From Pegea sp. RAD2-039 (taxonomy: Eukaryota; Chordata; Thaliacea; Salpida; Salpidae): a DNA stretch of 64,000 nt. The stretch is taken from assembly GCA_034620365.1 (NCBI GenBank), contig JAQGEQ010000064.1:248001-312000 (forward strand), given 5' to 3'. The translations under genes were made by a program, and so were the position numbers. Below, in pieces: positions 12,501 through 24,729 of the stretch. Position 1 is the stretch's first letter. The number at the start of each line of letters is the position of its first letter. The notes under the pieces are model-generated. The model searched no databases. It was not told where the DNA came from and saw only the letters and a list, made by a program, of their open reading frames with translations.

Positions 12501-15466
12501 AGGCTCTTAAGATTTTCTTTATTGTTCAACGATCTCTTAAATAATTGTTTCTTGATTTTGATCAGTGGATACATTTAATTTATTAGAAATTGAGTTTTTG
12601 AAATAAGTTGATCAAACGTTACAGAGGTGATGTGGAATATTACGAGTCAAATAAGAATATGAACGGATCTCTTCCTCATGATCCTTGTGCTTTGAATGTC
12701 CATTCTTATTGGAGTGCTTTCTTGTTTTTTGTTGAAACAGAGACTTCTGTTGGTTATGGAAAAAGGGCAGTTACTGATAAATGTCCAGAAGGTGTTTTGT
12801 TGTTTGTACTTCAAGTAAGTTCAAATTTAATTACGCAACATCAAAAATTGAATTTAAATCACTATATTTCAAAAGCTTACAAGTTTTCCAACTAAATTTA
12901 GCTTCAGTAAAGTAATTAGCAAATTAAATTAGGACCCGCTACATCTAATTTTTCAAGATCTTGTCAGATTTCATCAGATCATTTTTTCCAGGCACTTTTA
13001 GGAAGTATTTTGGACTCGTTCATGGTTGGGTGCATCTACATTAAAATCGCCCAACCAAAAAACAGGGCAGAGACACTTGTGTTTAGTGATTGTTGCACTA
13101 TTTCACCTAGAGATGGCAAATACTGTTTGATGTTTAGGTAAGTTTGTTGAAGGGAATTCCCCTAAATGCTGAATTATCATCAACTTTTCTAGAGTTGGTA
13201 ATCTTCGTAACTCTCTAATCGTCCAGAGTCGGATACGAGCGAAGTTTGTGAAGTCTCGAGAGACTTTAGAAGGAGAGTTTATTGGACTTCATCAGGATGA
13301 TATTAACGTTGGGTTTGATTCCGGTTGGTGGCTTTTGTAAGATATCAAAGTAGTTTTATTTTGGTTGTTCCGTTTAAAGACGACTTTTTGAAAAGCTTCC
13401 AATTTGGAAGTCTTTCAATTTACTGTGATTTGATTTGATCGAAAAATTAAAAATTTACAAAATCCTGTTATGAATTGAAAATAATCTTTTTTATATTTTC
13501 ATCAAAATTTTTGTTGACTTTTTAAGAATGTTTTGATGTTGGATTTATCTTTAGGACTTTTTGATTAATTTTATTTATTAAAGAGTTTGAACTAAAGACA
13601 AGTTCATAAAAAATTTGATTTTTAAAGAAAAAATTCTTAGATTATAAAAATATTTATTCTATTTGTTTAAACAAAAAATATAATTTTATTTATTTCTTTA
13701 AAGTAATCAATTAAAATTAAAAATATTTTCTTAAAATAACTCATTCTAAAATTGTTTTTTTTTTCATAACCCAAAGTGTTTAAAAAATTAAATACTTTTT
13801 CAATCAAAAAGTATTTTTATAAAAATTAAAATAAAAAAATTAATTAATAAAATGAAAGTGAATAAATAAGTTTTCAAAATTCCTGAAAATAATCGTTTTT
13901 CAGCCATTATAAAAGGAAAATATTTTACAAAAATTGTCTATATATATTTCAACATTTTATTATCGATTTTTAACATTAATGTTACTTTCTGTATTAAAAA
14001 TGATATTTGTAAAATAACTTCTGACATTTATATAAGCTTAAAATTTGGTAATTAGTAAAAAGAATGGTGAAAATAAATTATTCATTTTTTTTCCATGTGT
14101 AGTCTTTATCAAAATATATTCCTCTTATTCTGATAGATTTGATTTAGAAAAAATTTTTCCTAAACTTAAATCTTACAACTTCTAGTAAAAATTTTTAAAT
14201 CCATACATAGTTTCAAATACTAATCTAAGATTTTTTACAACACTATCTGAACAATTTGTCTTATAATTTAAAAATATTTAAACTTTTTTATCGATTTTAA
14301 TTTATTTAAATTTAGATGAGCTTAAATTATAACTAAACCAAATACAAAAATAATCCGACAAAAATACAGAAGCTATAAAACGATTTTTTAACTTTTAGGA
14401 GCTGATAATCTTTTTTTAGTCACTCCTCTTATCATCAGTCACGAAATTAACTCAAAAAGTCCTTTTTATGAAATGGATTCAGAATACATCCGAAGTGAAG
14501 TTTTTGAAATTATTGTCATTTTAGAAGGACTTCAAGAAAACACAGGTTTATCTCTAAGCTCTTTTCAAGTCTTCTCAAAAACAGGAAATCTTTAAAGGTA
14601 TGATCTGCCAAGCGAGGACCTCGTACTTGAGTAGCGAGATTCTGTGGGGTCATCGTTTTGTTCCGGTTTTATCTTATGATGTGAGTCACTTCCGGGTGGA
14701 CCACGCTGAGTTCCACAAAACCTATGAGGTGAGAAACATCAAATTATTACCTGGTCACTAATTTCTATGTCAGGTTTCCATGCCAACCATGAGTATGCTT
14801 GACTACGAGCTTATGGAAGGAGCAAGACATGTTCAAAACTCTTCATCTGTGATGAGCGTTGGAAGTCTTGCTGTGCCAGGTAAAGTTGGAAACGGACAAC
14901 AATACGACAAACAGACAGTTTACAAACGAAAAGAAAGCGTGAAAAACCACGGAATGCAACAATACAATAGTAACTCAACACTGCCATCTGGTGTTGAAAC
15001 CAACAAAGCCTCTATTCCTTGTTCCATCAGCGAACCAGTCGCTGCTGTTACCATAGTTACGATGAAAAACGAGAAGGAAGTTGCCGCCGCCACCGAAAAA
15101 ACGGAAGAGATAAAAGAAGTCGAGAAACACGAAGAAGTTTGGCCGGATACGTCACTGATTGTTGGTTTAGAGGAGATTAAATCCTGTGAGGTTGCCCCGG
15201 TAACCAAAAGATCGTTTCGAATCTCACAATCGCGATCTACATCCAGTATCGATGAGATTCTTCCTATGGTAGAGCGACATCAAGTGGTCACTAAAACTCA
15301 TCTTGTACAAAGAGCTTTAAGCGGAGGAAATCTGAAAGCGATTACATCTTCATCACCAATTCTCAAGCACACGTCGTCATGGCAACAAAAACCAAACGCC
15401 AAATCGCACGTTGCAATCCCGATTCCATCTGGAAACTCCGATCATCATCACAGCGCGATCGTGTGA
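9510..15466 (+). CDS. inwardly rectifying potassium channel (Kir family)
   Basis: Plasma-membrane K+ channel subunit that forms tetramers and sets resting potential. Eight exons: 9510-9986, 10749-10900, 12625-12814, 12992-13137, 13193-13323, 14399-14545, 14598-14728, 14774-15466; 688 aa. The ATG at 9510 follows an acceptor-like ATTTAG, so a 5' UTR exon is likely; M at 9630 is an alternative. Seen: a 150-aa low-complexity N-terminus; [13 protein letters not shown]; the slide helix and TM1 (exon 2); pore loop with filter TETSVGYG at about residues 248-255 (most Kirs have TTIGYG) followed by K-R; conserved pore Cys pair (HDPC, DKCP); TM2 [13 protein letters not shown] with the Asp equivalent to Kir2.1 D172, predicting strong rectification; PIP2-site-like [12 protein letters not shown]; a full cytoplasmic domain ([36 protein letters not shown]). 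The last 200 aa are Ser/Thr/Glu-rich and unlike other Kirs. No Kir2-type PDZ tail. Convergent with the TBC1D5-like gene. Confidence 0.95.
12482..12495. promoter_or_regulatory. X-box-like palindrome GTAACCATGGCAAC
   Basis: This 14-mer in the Kir intron before exon 3 fits the RFX X-box form (two imperfect inverted half-sites around AT). A similar GTTGCTTTGGCAAC lies at 12333-12346. RFX factors recognise such sites in ciliary and neural genes. Binding here is inference. Confidence 0.3.
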
Positions 15467-16651
15467 TGACGTCATCACCGACATTTCTTTCATTCACGTC
15501 ATCTTCTTTGTTCTGATGGTCGACGGGTTATTGTGATCTTCTTCTGTCGATTGCCAAATCGTTTCTTTTGGTTCTCATGACAACCACGTCGAAGATTTCT
15601 CTTCTTTTAATTTGATTCTTTGAAATTATTGTCACTGAAACAGAAGTTTGTTAAATATTTACAAAGTTAAATAAAAGTGATTAATTATCTTTCAAGAGAT
15701 TAGATTGAAGTTGATCAAATAAAAAGTATATTTGTGGCTAACTACTTTACTAATTTAGTTTATAATCCAATTAAATTGATAAGAATAAGACACAAGTGAA
15801 CTAAACTTAATCATTTGTTACATATACTCATAAATTAATAATTTCTTTGATAAATAACAAAATGATTTGCAAACATGAAGTTAGAAAAATTACTTTTTAT
15901 CTAATCATGGATATTATTTTATTTCTAAATTGTTTTTTCAACAAATTTATATTAATTATTTTACTTTAAGCTTTAGATTTACAGATATCTTTAAAGATTT
16001 TGTATATACTATTGCAAGGTGTACTGTAAGATCGAAGTTAATCTTGCCAATGAACTAAGTTTTAGATTAGTTTTTACTTCTTTAATTATTTAAATTTTGA
16101 ATACAATATTTGAATAAAAACATTCAGTTATTTTTCGAGTATTAAATTATTCAAGAAGAACAAAAATGGCTTTATAATTATCTAAAACCTGATTAAAAAC
16201 AAGATGAGTTTTTCCTTATGGAACTCTTGATGTATTATTCTATTAGTTTCAGAGTAATTAGTTCTAAAAAATTACATTTTCTTTCAGCTGTTTTTGAAAT
16301 TAATTTGCCAAAAAAATAAATTATAAAAGAGTTTAGATGAGTTCAAATATAATTAATGAACTGATAAACAGTTTTATTATTTCATATAGTAGGTTTGAAT
16401 GAATGATACATATGACTTGCTTCTGTGGTTTGAAAACATTATCGACAGGATGTTTAGAAAAGAGAGGTTAGGAAAGAGAAGAAGATCAAATCATTTGATA
16501 TATCGACTGAATAAAAGGGAATCTTAAACAATAAATTTAGTTCAGTTTTAATTTAATAACTAAACTGCATAGAGACAAAAAGATGGAAGAAAAAATGAAA
16601 ATTAAATTGAAGAAATAAAGATTTCTAAATAATATAAAATCGAACCTCCAA
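15467..16651. other. 3' flanks of the convergent Kir and TBC1D5-like genes
   Basis: No gene is visible. A TGACGTCA starts directly after the Kir stop codon (15467-15474). AATAAA at 15669-15674 is a plausible polyadenylation signal for Kir about 200 bp past its stop. The remainder is AT-rich and probably holds the 3' UTR of the minus-strand gene. Confidence 0.5.
15669..15674 (+). terminator. candidate polyadenylation signal of the Kir gene
   Basis: AATAAA about 200 bp after the Kir stop codon, on the coding strand. The hexamer is common by chance in such AT-rich DNA, so position is the only support. Confidence 0.4.
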
Positions 16652-19600
16652 TCAGAAAGTGTTTTTTCTAAGAACAGATTCTGAATTGGATAATTGCACT
16701 GGAGAAAGCTGATCTTTAAAAGGTTTAAGATCAAACTCAGGAGAGTCACAGTCAGTTAAGTTATCAAGAGAAGGTGAGCTTGGGATATTCTGGCTTTTTA
16801 CATATTCGTTCACATTCAAGTTTCCGCGGAGAATATGGCTAACCTAAAAATAAAAATTCCATTATTCTCTGTAGCGCCATCTAGCGGAAATTGAATTTAA
16901 CCTGTTTAAGACTTGCTAAAGCCAAATAAATTTCTCCATTTGAAGTATCTCCACTGCCATCATCTGGAAGTACTTCAGGACTCTTCGCGTGATTCTGTGT
17001 CTTGGTAACAAGATTACATTGAATCAAATCGATGCACTGATCGATTTGCTGAGCGCAAAAAAGGGATTTTCTCTCAGAATCTTTTTGACTTCTTCTTAAG
17101 ACATCATTGGTAATTACTCCTTCTCTATTTGAAGAATCAAACATCTGCAGATAAAAGTCTTCAGATGATGAAGATTAGGATCGGATGAAGAAGATACATT
17201 TGATAAATTCTTCATCGCGTTTAGCTTTGATGAGATCGTAGAGACATCAGTTGGTGACTTCTCAGTTTTGTGAGAAGATAGAGAAGATTTTGCTGCAAAA
17301 TTCAAGAATATTTTGAAGTGATGAAAAATCAGACATAAAAAATAGATTTGGAAATAAACAGGATTACTTCAAAAGAAAAAATCTTTCGATTTTCAAAGAA
17401 TTTAATTAAAAAACTTGAAATTAACTGAAGAAAATTCCTTGAAACCCACTAAAAAAAAGACGTAATCGAAATAAGAAAGCATCATATAAACAAATATTTC
17501 AATCTTATTAAAAAAAACTAATATATTTGTAATTAGAAGACTTTGAAATATTTAATTGAACTTTCACTGAGATTGTAAATAAGAATTAAAAGATTTATCT
17601 AGAAGAAGAAAGATGTGTTTGAAGATAATGTTTTTGATGAAAACAGACATGATGAAAATAATTTATCGACAAATAGATGCTCACCACCATGTTGTGTGCG
17701 GTTCATGGAAGACATCGATTTAAAAACTTCTCTATTGATGTAAACAAATAAACATTCATTCATCTTCATTTATTTCTACAAACCGACTAAGTGACGAAAA
17801 TGGATTTTCAATTTTTAGGCTCGGTAGAAACCGGTTTGAAGTCTTCTTCTTTTGATCATTAACTGGATCTTCCTGAAGCTTTGGAAGTTGAAGTGAAGGA
17901 AAAGACTGGAAATTATTCAAAGATCAAATTATTTAAAGACTTTTATAGATGAACCGACTTTTGGATCCTTATAATGGAAAGCAAGATTGATTAGATCATA
18001 AACATCAATTGACTGAGGATACCTCATCAAAACTTGCATTGATTGACAATAATCTTGATTCAATACTAAAAATATGAACAAAATTACAACTAGAATCAAT
18101 AAAAACATCTCAAAATTACATTTATTTCTTATATGATGTAGCATTGCAACAAAAATGTAATCAACAAGCTCTAAATCAGAACTGTCAGCAAAAATTGCAT
18201 CCCAAAGTACCAACAGATCTTGAAGAACAAACTCTCGACCAAATAGAAGACGAATCCATCTTCTAAAATTACAAAAATTTGGAAGAAGTCTTTTTTTATC
18301 TATCTTAAATTAGTTTTGTTGAAAATATCTGATAAATCTACCCAAGTATTTTAGTAATTTCACAAAAAACAAACTAATTTTAGGTTTTCTTCTCGAAAAA
18401 ATATAAAAAAAATTCTGTTGAAAGAAAGAGAATACTAACAGTCCGTATACTTGTGGAATAATTTGCATATTTTCTAGATGTTTATAGACTTCTTCATCAA
18501 ATGAAGCGAGTAAGACATGTCTTATAAAAGTGAGTTTTTTAGTTATGATTAGAGGAGAAGCTGAAGAACTCTGAAAAAAATTGTTTTTAAAAAAATATAG
18601 ATTTAAAATATCCTTCTCGAAAGTTAATTTTAAATATTTTAAATTTATCAGAACAATATTTAGATATTTAGATTAATGATGTCCAATATAAATAGAAAAC
18701 TGTTGTTTGCTTAAAAGATATTTACATCTGAAAGATTTCTGGAGCTTTCATCAGCAACTGGTTGTTCCTCATCACTAGAGCGGACAGAATACCATCCATT
18801 AGTAGCCATCATAAGTTGATTGAACATAAAACTAAACACCTAGTGATTAATCACAAAAAACAAATGAATAAAAACTTACTAAGCATCGTGTTCAAGATAC
18901 GATGGATCTAAAATAGTTTTTATGATTTCTCTGTAAAAAAAAATTTCTTAATTTAAATAATAAATTTCTTTGGGTACTTACGGGAGATTTGCAAGCTCGC
19001 TGGCATGAGCAAAACCTTGTAAATCACAATGAAGTACAAATAACAGAGGAGCTAGCAACTCATGCATCCCTTGCTTGTAAGAAATTGTTGGATTTTCACA
19101 AGCATAACAAAAGAGAATATCTGTCAACATCTTCTGAACTTTTTCTTTATGGAAGAAATCTAACTCTGGACATCTATTTTAAAAAATCTTAAAAAGTTTC
19201 ATTTAGAAGTGAAGGTATCTTACGTTCGATGTACATCTCTTTCAATCATATTTTTCACGTCATTTCCTTTAAAATATCGAGACCATTCGCTCTAGAAGAA
19301 AATAGAAGTTGTGAGATTATGTCAGTTGAATATTTAAAGACCTTATCACTGAGAGAGAGCGGGTTCTCAAGTTCCAAATCACATGATTCCTTCAGTTGTT
19401 CATGAGGATCAAAGATATGACGAGACTTGACATTCGAGTAGTAGTCACGTGATTCTTTTATTTTCACTTTCCATTTATTTGTATCATGAGGTAAACAGTT
19501 AAGAAAAATCTTTAAAATAATCATCAGTATCTTTCATAAATTGAACTTTGAACTTACTCGCCAACAGATACTTCTAAAGTGACAACTTCTTAACTTTCCT

Positions 19601-19779
19601 TGTATAGCTGAGTCTTTTAACTTCGAAATATTGATAAAAAATGAACTTGTTGAACTGAAGTAATCATTCCACTGGTTTATATAACTCAAAGCTGCTGGTT
19701 GGAAATTTGTTTCTTCATTTAAATTTTCATAATATTCTTGTAATGGATGAAAAGATTCTTGACAAAAACTCATCTTCAT
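16652..19779 (-). CDS. TBC1D5: TBC1D5-like Rab GTPase-activating protein
   Basis: In animals TBC1D5 acts on Rab7 with the retromer coat at endosomes and in autophagy. Exons (5' to 3'): 19779-19558, 19509-19342, 19291-19224, 19173-18982, 18930-18880, 18831-18726, 18570-18440, 18262-18120, 18065-17959, 17905-about 17775, about 17720-17685, 17292-17198, 17144-16902, 16843-16652 (stop TGA). The ATG at 19779 opens the first clear frame. Seen: the N-terminal signature GKLRSCHFRSICWR and DYYSNVKSRHIFDP; arginine finger IERDVHRT (I146, D149, R152) and glutamine finger SYKQGMHELLAP (Q187), so catalysis should be intact; then LLFGREFVLQDLLVLWDAIF and ELVDYIFVAMLHHIRNK; C-terminal helix GEIYLALASLKQVSHIL shared with vertebrate TBC1D5. 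A Ser-rich linker separates the TBC domain and that helix. Introns of 53, 53 and 54 bp are present. The exact join near 17.7-17.78 kb is uncertain; the other junctions keep phase. Confidence 0.92.
18066..18119 (-). other. 54-bp stop-free in-frame intron (possible exitron) in the TBC domain
   Basis: On the coding strand, GTAATTTTG...ATTTTTAG splits codons of the TBC domain. Removing it joins HHIRNK to LLNQDYCQSMQVLMRYP, which aligns without gaps to vertebrate TBC1D5. Because 54 is a multiple of 3 and no stop occurs, retention keeps the frame and inserts 18 residues, mostly hydrophobic (MFLLILVVILFIFLV). Confidence 0.8.
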
Positions 19780-20699
19780 CAATAAAGACTTAATTCAACA
19801 TTTAAATGATTTTGAAAAGCTTAGAAAGAAAACTTTGAGGTTATATAAAATATTTATCAAAAAGATTGAATTAAAAAACAAAATTTAAATTTATTAATTG
19901 CAGCAGATAAACGATCACAGATTTCTTATCTCTTTTATTTATATAAAATTTTATATAAACAACTTTTGCAAGAAAATTTTGAAAGCTTAGATTTTACTGA
20001 TTAGCAAAAAACATTTCATAGATTAGATTATCAACAAAGTATACATTTTGATAATTTGGTGATAGTTTTTATAAAATATTTTGTATTATGAATAAAAATA
20101 TCCATAAATAAAATTGACTTTGTAAAGATCAAAGCTTATAGAGAAGTAAATATAAACAAAGCCTAGCCTGTTACTTGTTAAAATTCTAGATAATCACAAA
20201 AGTTATTACAATAGAAAAAGTTTCAATTGATAATATATTAATTGTAATTAGTATAAAGGAAAATAAATTAAGTTGTAATCAACTTAAATATTTTTAATAC
20301 TTTTAATTTGATAATAAAATTTTAACACAAAAATATATTTTGATGAAAATTATTAAAAGAATTTTTTGTTTAAGTTTTCAAAACATAATATTTTGGTTTC
20401 TATAAACTACTTTTAGTAATTTTAAAATAATATATAACGTATAACAAAAGTTATATTAAAGACTACGTGCTTATAGGTAAAAAATGGCGTTTTATTTTCT
20501 GGAAATAATATTTATAAAGTTGATAAAGAAAGAAAGTTTTAAATAAATGGAAATTAAAATGAGTTTAAAAAATTATATTTAGTTTATCAAATCCAACATT
20601 AAAGTTATTTTTAGCTAAAAACATTTTTTAGTTTACATTTTGTTTTCTTCAACTAAATAAATTTAATGTCTTTAAAAAACTATCTAAATATCAATCTTT
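19780..20699. other. noncoding, upstream of the TBC1D5-like gene
   Basis: AT-rich DNA with no supported frame. It must include the 5' UTR and promoter of the minus-strand TBC1D5-like gene, but I see no defining motif. Confidence 0.5.
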
Positions 20700-20729
20700 A
20701 AATCGGAAAAAATTTCACAAATATTCTTT

Positions 20730-21770
20730 CCAATCACTACATCAACACCGAGGCCTTCCATGACAAACAGTATTTCTCAACTGTTTCCTCAACATAATAT
20801 TTGTTTAACAGATGGAAGTTGACTTTACAAAATTTACTTATTTTTCACATCTTAGATGACATCTCTATTTTACTTCGAACCTTGTAAAGTTTTGAGTAAT
20901 CTTTCTACTAAAACTATCCCACTATCAACAACAGCCTTCTATGAGACCTTCGTATGATTCAATTGGTACTCTATCTTCTCGGCTCTCTTGATTCTTTGTC
21001 CTGTTGACTGTTTCTTGGGAAGCCTGATTATAGTGCCCCCTTCTTCCCACATTTGCAAGCTACAAAGCTCTTCGAAGATCCGATATTAATAAGAGTCGTA
21101 ATTACTTTGCCCGCAGTGGAGATATTCACCATTGAATGATTTAATTCCAAGGAAAGTTGAATAAAACTCCAGTATCTCATGCCCTTGGCTGGTCATTGCG
21201 ACTCAATCCATTCTAAGTCTTCCTGACTTTTCCATTTGGTTGTTTCTTGGGAGACTTATTCTGAAGATGACTGACTCGACTATAGTATCCCTTTTCCCGT
21301 ATTTGAAACATCTGCTCGAACGAGCTCAGCATCTTTTAAAATCATGAGGTTACCTACCTCCATATTTTAAACAATTTCCTTTTATAGCTGCTACTGCCAG
21401 TTCTGCTTGGTGATCTTCCTTAAGTTTTCAATGAAATCACTGCGTCTTCAACACACGTGCCAGCTCCCAAGTATTAGTTGTTCGGCCGAGTATCTTCCAA
21501 TGGCAGACTTAGTTATAGAGTTCTTCAATGTAAGTTTTCACCCTCTAACAACCTTTCCTTATATTTGATGATGCTAATCCATCTGTAAAAGACTCTATAA
21601 CCATACTGTCCTTGTATTCTTCGGCTGTGATAGTATTAAAGTCACAGTTCTTAGCTAGATATCTAAATCTTCTATAGATTAACTTGACTTCTGCTTTTTT
21701 GTGTGTAGTAGATGGCGTGCAAACGTTTCGTTTTCTTACATACAACCGTTCCAGCGTCGCTGCAGCTTCT
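20730..21770 (-). mobile_element. decayed Ty3/Gypsy-like retrotransposon (gag, zinc knuckles, protease)
   Basis: This kilobase is clearly richer in G+C than its surroundings. On the minus strand it carries, in gag-pol order: a retrotransposon-gag (capsid) segment at 21745-21545 with RRFRYLAKNCDFNTITAEEY, then DGLASSNIRKG; decayed CCHC knuckles near 21320 (RCFKYGKRD, several zinc ligands lost) and near 21060 (CKCGKKGAL, followed by a stop); and a retropepsin-like end FVMEGLGVDVVIGKN near 20760. The two knuckle regions share the following text (CTATA, then CCCAAGAAAC), suggesting an internal duplication. Several stops and frameshifts are present and I see no RT, integrase or LTRs, so it is dead and truncated. 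Confidence 0.6.
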
Positions 21771-22900
21771 ACATAAGTGTGACAGCTTATAAGTACTAGT
21801 AAACGTCTTTAACTATGTAGCTAATAATTCTGTCTTAACAGTTCAATTCGAGCCATAATGTTTTAGGTAATTGGTAAACGTTTTCAACCAGTAAACTAAC
21901 TAATTGGGTTTATAAACAGCTTGGCTTTAACAGCTGATTCATAATTTTTTATCATGTTTGTTAAGTTAAATAAACTAATAAATACTTATTAGAAAAGAAT
22001 ATTTTTTCTAATTCATACTAAGTATAGCAATATAAAATTATCTTTAAAAATCTGTGATGAGAATAATCCATCTATACATGGATCTTTAACCATTCCTGTG
22101 TCCTGCTATCTCTTAAACTCTTAAACTTTTAAATGTTTCTAAGCTTTAACTGCAATAAGCTCCAATAACACCTAAACAACTAGCAACAATTTACTCAAGA
22201 AAAAAATTAAATAAACTATTTGTTCAATTGTAATATTATAATGATAATAAATCTAAAAAAAGCTTTATTTAATTGTAAAAGTGACTAGAAACAACGGTAT
22301 ACGTAACAAACACTCAAATACTCACAGCCAGTCACATGATGAACTACATATATGGATTAGCAAGTGACAAATTTATGAAAACGACAAAATATTACAGACT
22401 TAAATATATCACAAATAAGTTTCAACAACTTTTCTCGTATTTATTTATTTCATTTTCTAAATTGACATATTATTACTGTTTTTTCATAGTTGAAAAAATT
22501 TAAATCAAATAATTATTAATTGTACTTTGAATCAAAATCTACCCAAAAAAATTGACTTTACTAAGATAACTTTTTTTAAGTGAATTATTAGCATTTAGTA
22601 AACTTTAACTACTTCGACAAGTTTGTTAAAGTTTAAAAGTAATTAAAATGTTATTTCTAGCAAACAAATAATTAAAATATCAGATATTAGAATAGCTGAA
22701 AACAAGCAGTGGTTTTTTTGAGAAGGTAATTTAGTTACTTTCCAGTATGCTGAAGAAACGTCGGTTTTATGAACTTTCAATCAACAATCACTTCATACGA
22801 ATTCTATACAGAGGACGCCTATGAGATAAGTTTTTAAAATTCCAACTTTTGCCAGTCGAATGTAAATTGCTGATCTAAATTATTTTCTAATTGTACCTAA
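21771..22900. other. noncoding stretch between the Gypsy relic and SINE copy A
   Basis: AT-rich DNA without a supported frame or recognisable repeat. The first 150 bp may still belong to the decayed retrotransposon. Confidence 0.4.
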
Positions 22901-22902
22901 CT

Positions 22903-23240
22903 GGACTTCTCTCTGTTGTGTAGCGGTTACTATGCCAACCTACCACGCGAGCGGTTTCAGTTTTGAGTGCAATTTGCAAAAAAAAATCTTTAAAAAGACC
23001 GAATAAAAGGTCCTTATGAGTCAAAACTTCTAGAAGACGCAAAACTCTAAGTTGAAGCCTCGTAGGCAGCTTGTCGCTGTACTCAGTGACGCCAGCTGGG
23101 TGCAGCTGCATTAGTCCTTCTGTTCCGCTGAATACTTTGTTGGCGTGGAATACTGCTGCATGGGCAACAACTGGATCTTCACAACTTCTGTCCTGGCTAC
23201 AACTTGGCCGTTCTCGGCCGAAGTAGACCAATAGAATATA
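22903..23240 (+). repeat. tRNA-derived SINE, copy A (most complete)
   Basis: Head at about 22908-22975 is tRNA-like with an A-box-type TGTGTAGCGGTTA; its B box is decayed. A short A-rich linker and GACCGAATAAAAGGTCC follow, then the family body starting at AAAACTTCTAGAAGACGC (23021). The body matches copy B at 42.9 kb at roughly 90-95% by eye over about 210 bp, and its first half matches copies C and D on the other strand. The 3' half (from GTGACGCCAGCTGGG) is shared only with copy B. Open frames through it are chance. Confidence 0.75.
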
Positions 23241-24729
23241 AACTTTCAACTGTTCTATTTATCAACTGAACAACAAATCTGTGTTATTAAACATATATAG
23301 AAAAAGCTCTTAGCTCATTTTTCATTCTGGAATCGATCTTAGGAAGCAACTTCAGAAAGCAGAAAAAGTTGCTTCAAACTTAAACTCTCAATAAAAGTCA
23401 TTTTAAAGTGAAGAAAGGTTTTATCTTTCATAATAAATAAATAAAACTTAAAAAAAAACATCGGTTTTAGAATACCACTTTGTAGAAAGCAACTTATATA
23501 GTTCTAAGATACTTGAAGATTAATGATTAACTTGTAGTAAGCTTAAATGCCTTCACCACTTTTAGTAAGTGACAAAAAAACGGAAAATATTTTATGCTTC
23601 TTATACGGAAGTACTTTAAAATTTTCCCTCAAAATTACTTCTTAAAAATGAGATATGGTTTGGTTCAGGCCTCTTGGGTATTTTGAAATTAACTATTTAG
23701 TGAATATGTTTTATGTATTTGTAATAAAAAAGGCAAAACCAAATCCTTATTTAATATTAAATATATTTTTTCATGATTCTGAAACATTTGCTACAAATAC
23801 TTTTTCAAATAATATTTATTGAGTCAACTAAAATTTAGGTATAGAGTTTAAATAAAATGTTTTTAGTTTAAACTTTAACCTAGATCAATTGATCAAATGA
23901 AAAGATTAATTTATATGCAAAAAAAGCTTTTTTGAAATAAAATTTAATCGTTTTTTTAAACGTGTTGTAAAAACTACTTTAGAAAGAAAGGAAATTAAAA
24001 TCGATATAATAAGATTGATGAATTACAAAAACTGTTCATTTAAGACCAATATGTCTTATCTCTGACAACTGTTCAAAGATCTCACGTGACAAGTGAATTT
24101 TTTTAATTATAAAGATATTTCTATCTATCTATTTGAATGGAAATTGTGTGGAAAGACTAAGCTAGTGTTAAAGACACTTTCCTAATTTATTACCTTCTCT
24201 ATGCTTTAACGAAATTTATCTTTAAAAATTGATTTAAATGTTTAAATGTCTAAACAAAATCAATGAGGAAATAATTGTAGCAAAACCATTAAGTATTATG
24301 GGTTTGAAGATTCCATACTTTATTTTCCACCATTCGTTTTGTTATTTTTCTATAATTATAATGTCCTGTTAGTATATGCTTTCATACATTGAATAAACAA
24401 AATATTATGAGATGAATACTGTGACTTCTAGGTACTTTTAAAAATATTTTTGGTTGATTTTTATTCTAGATTTTGAGGAGTTTTTAAAGTCAAGGTACAA
24501 TTAATAAATATATAATAACTTAAAGAAAGCAAGGAACTATAAAACACTGACTGTAATAGCTTCTGTACAATATTAAAAAAAAAACATTTTTACAGATTTA
24601 AAAAAAACTTTAAAAATCTACAAATGCAATAAGAATAAATTTTTTTTATTATCAAAGTCATAAAAATAAAGGAAAAAATGTTAACCAGATTTCGTAATAG
24701 ATATTTGTATAAAGTATATCAACACAAAG
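23241..24729. other. noncoding, 3' of the minus-strand GPCR
   Basis: AT-rich, no gene seen. One TCACGTGA palindrome occurs at 24082-24089. The right end should contain the 3' UTR of the GPCR at 24.7 kb. Confidence 0.5.

Noticed and set aside
14920-15207. Minus-strand frame opposite the last Kir exon
   Set aside because: Antisense shadow; the plus strand is in phase with seven other Kir exons.
20730-21770. A host zinc-knuckle (CCHC) gene
   Set aside because: Gag-like segment upstream, protease-like segment downstream and many stops fit a dead retrotransposon better.
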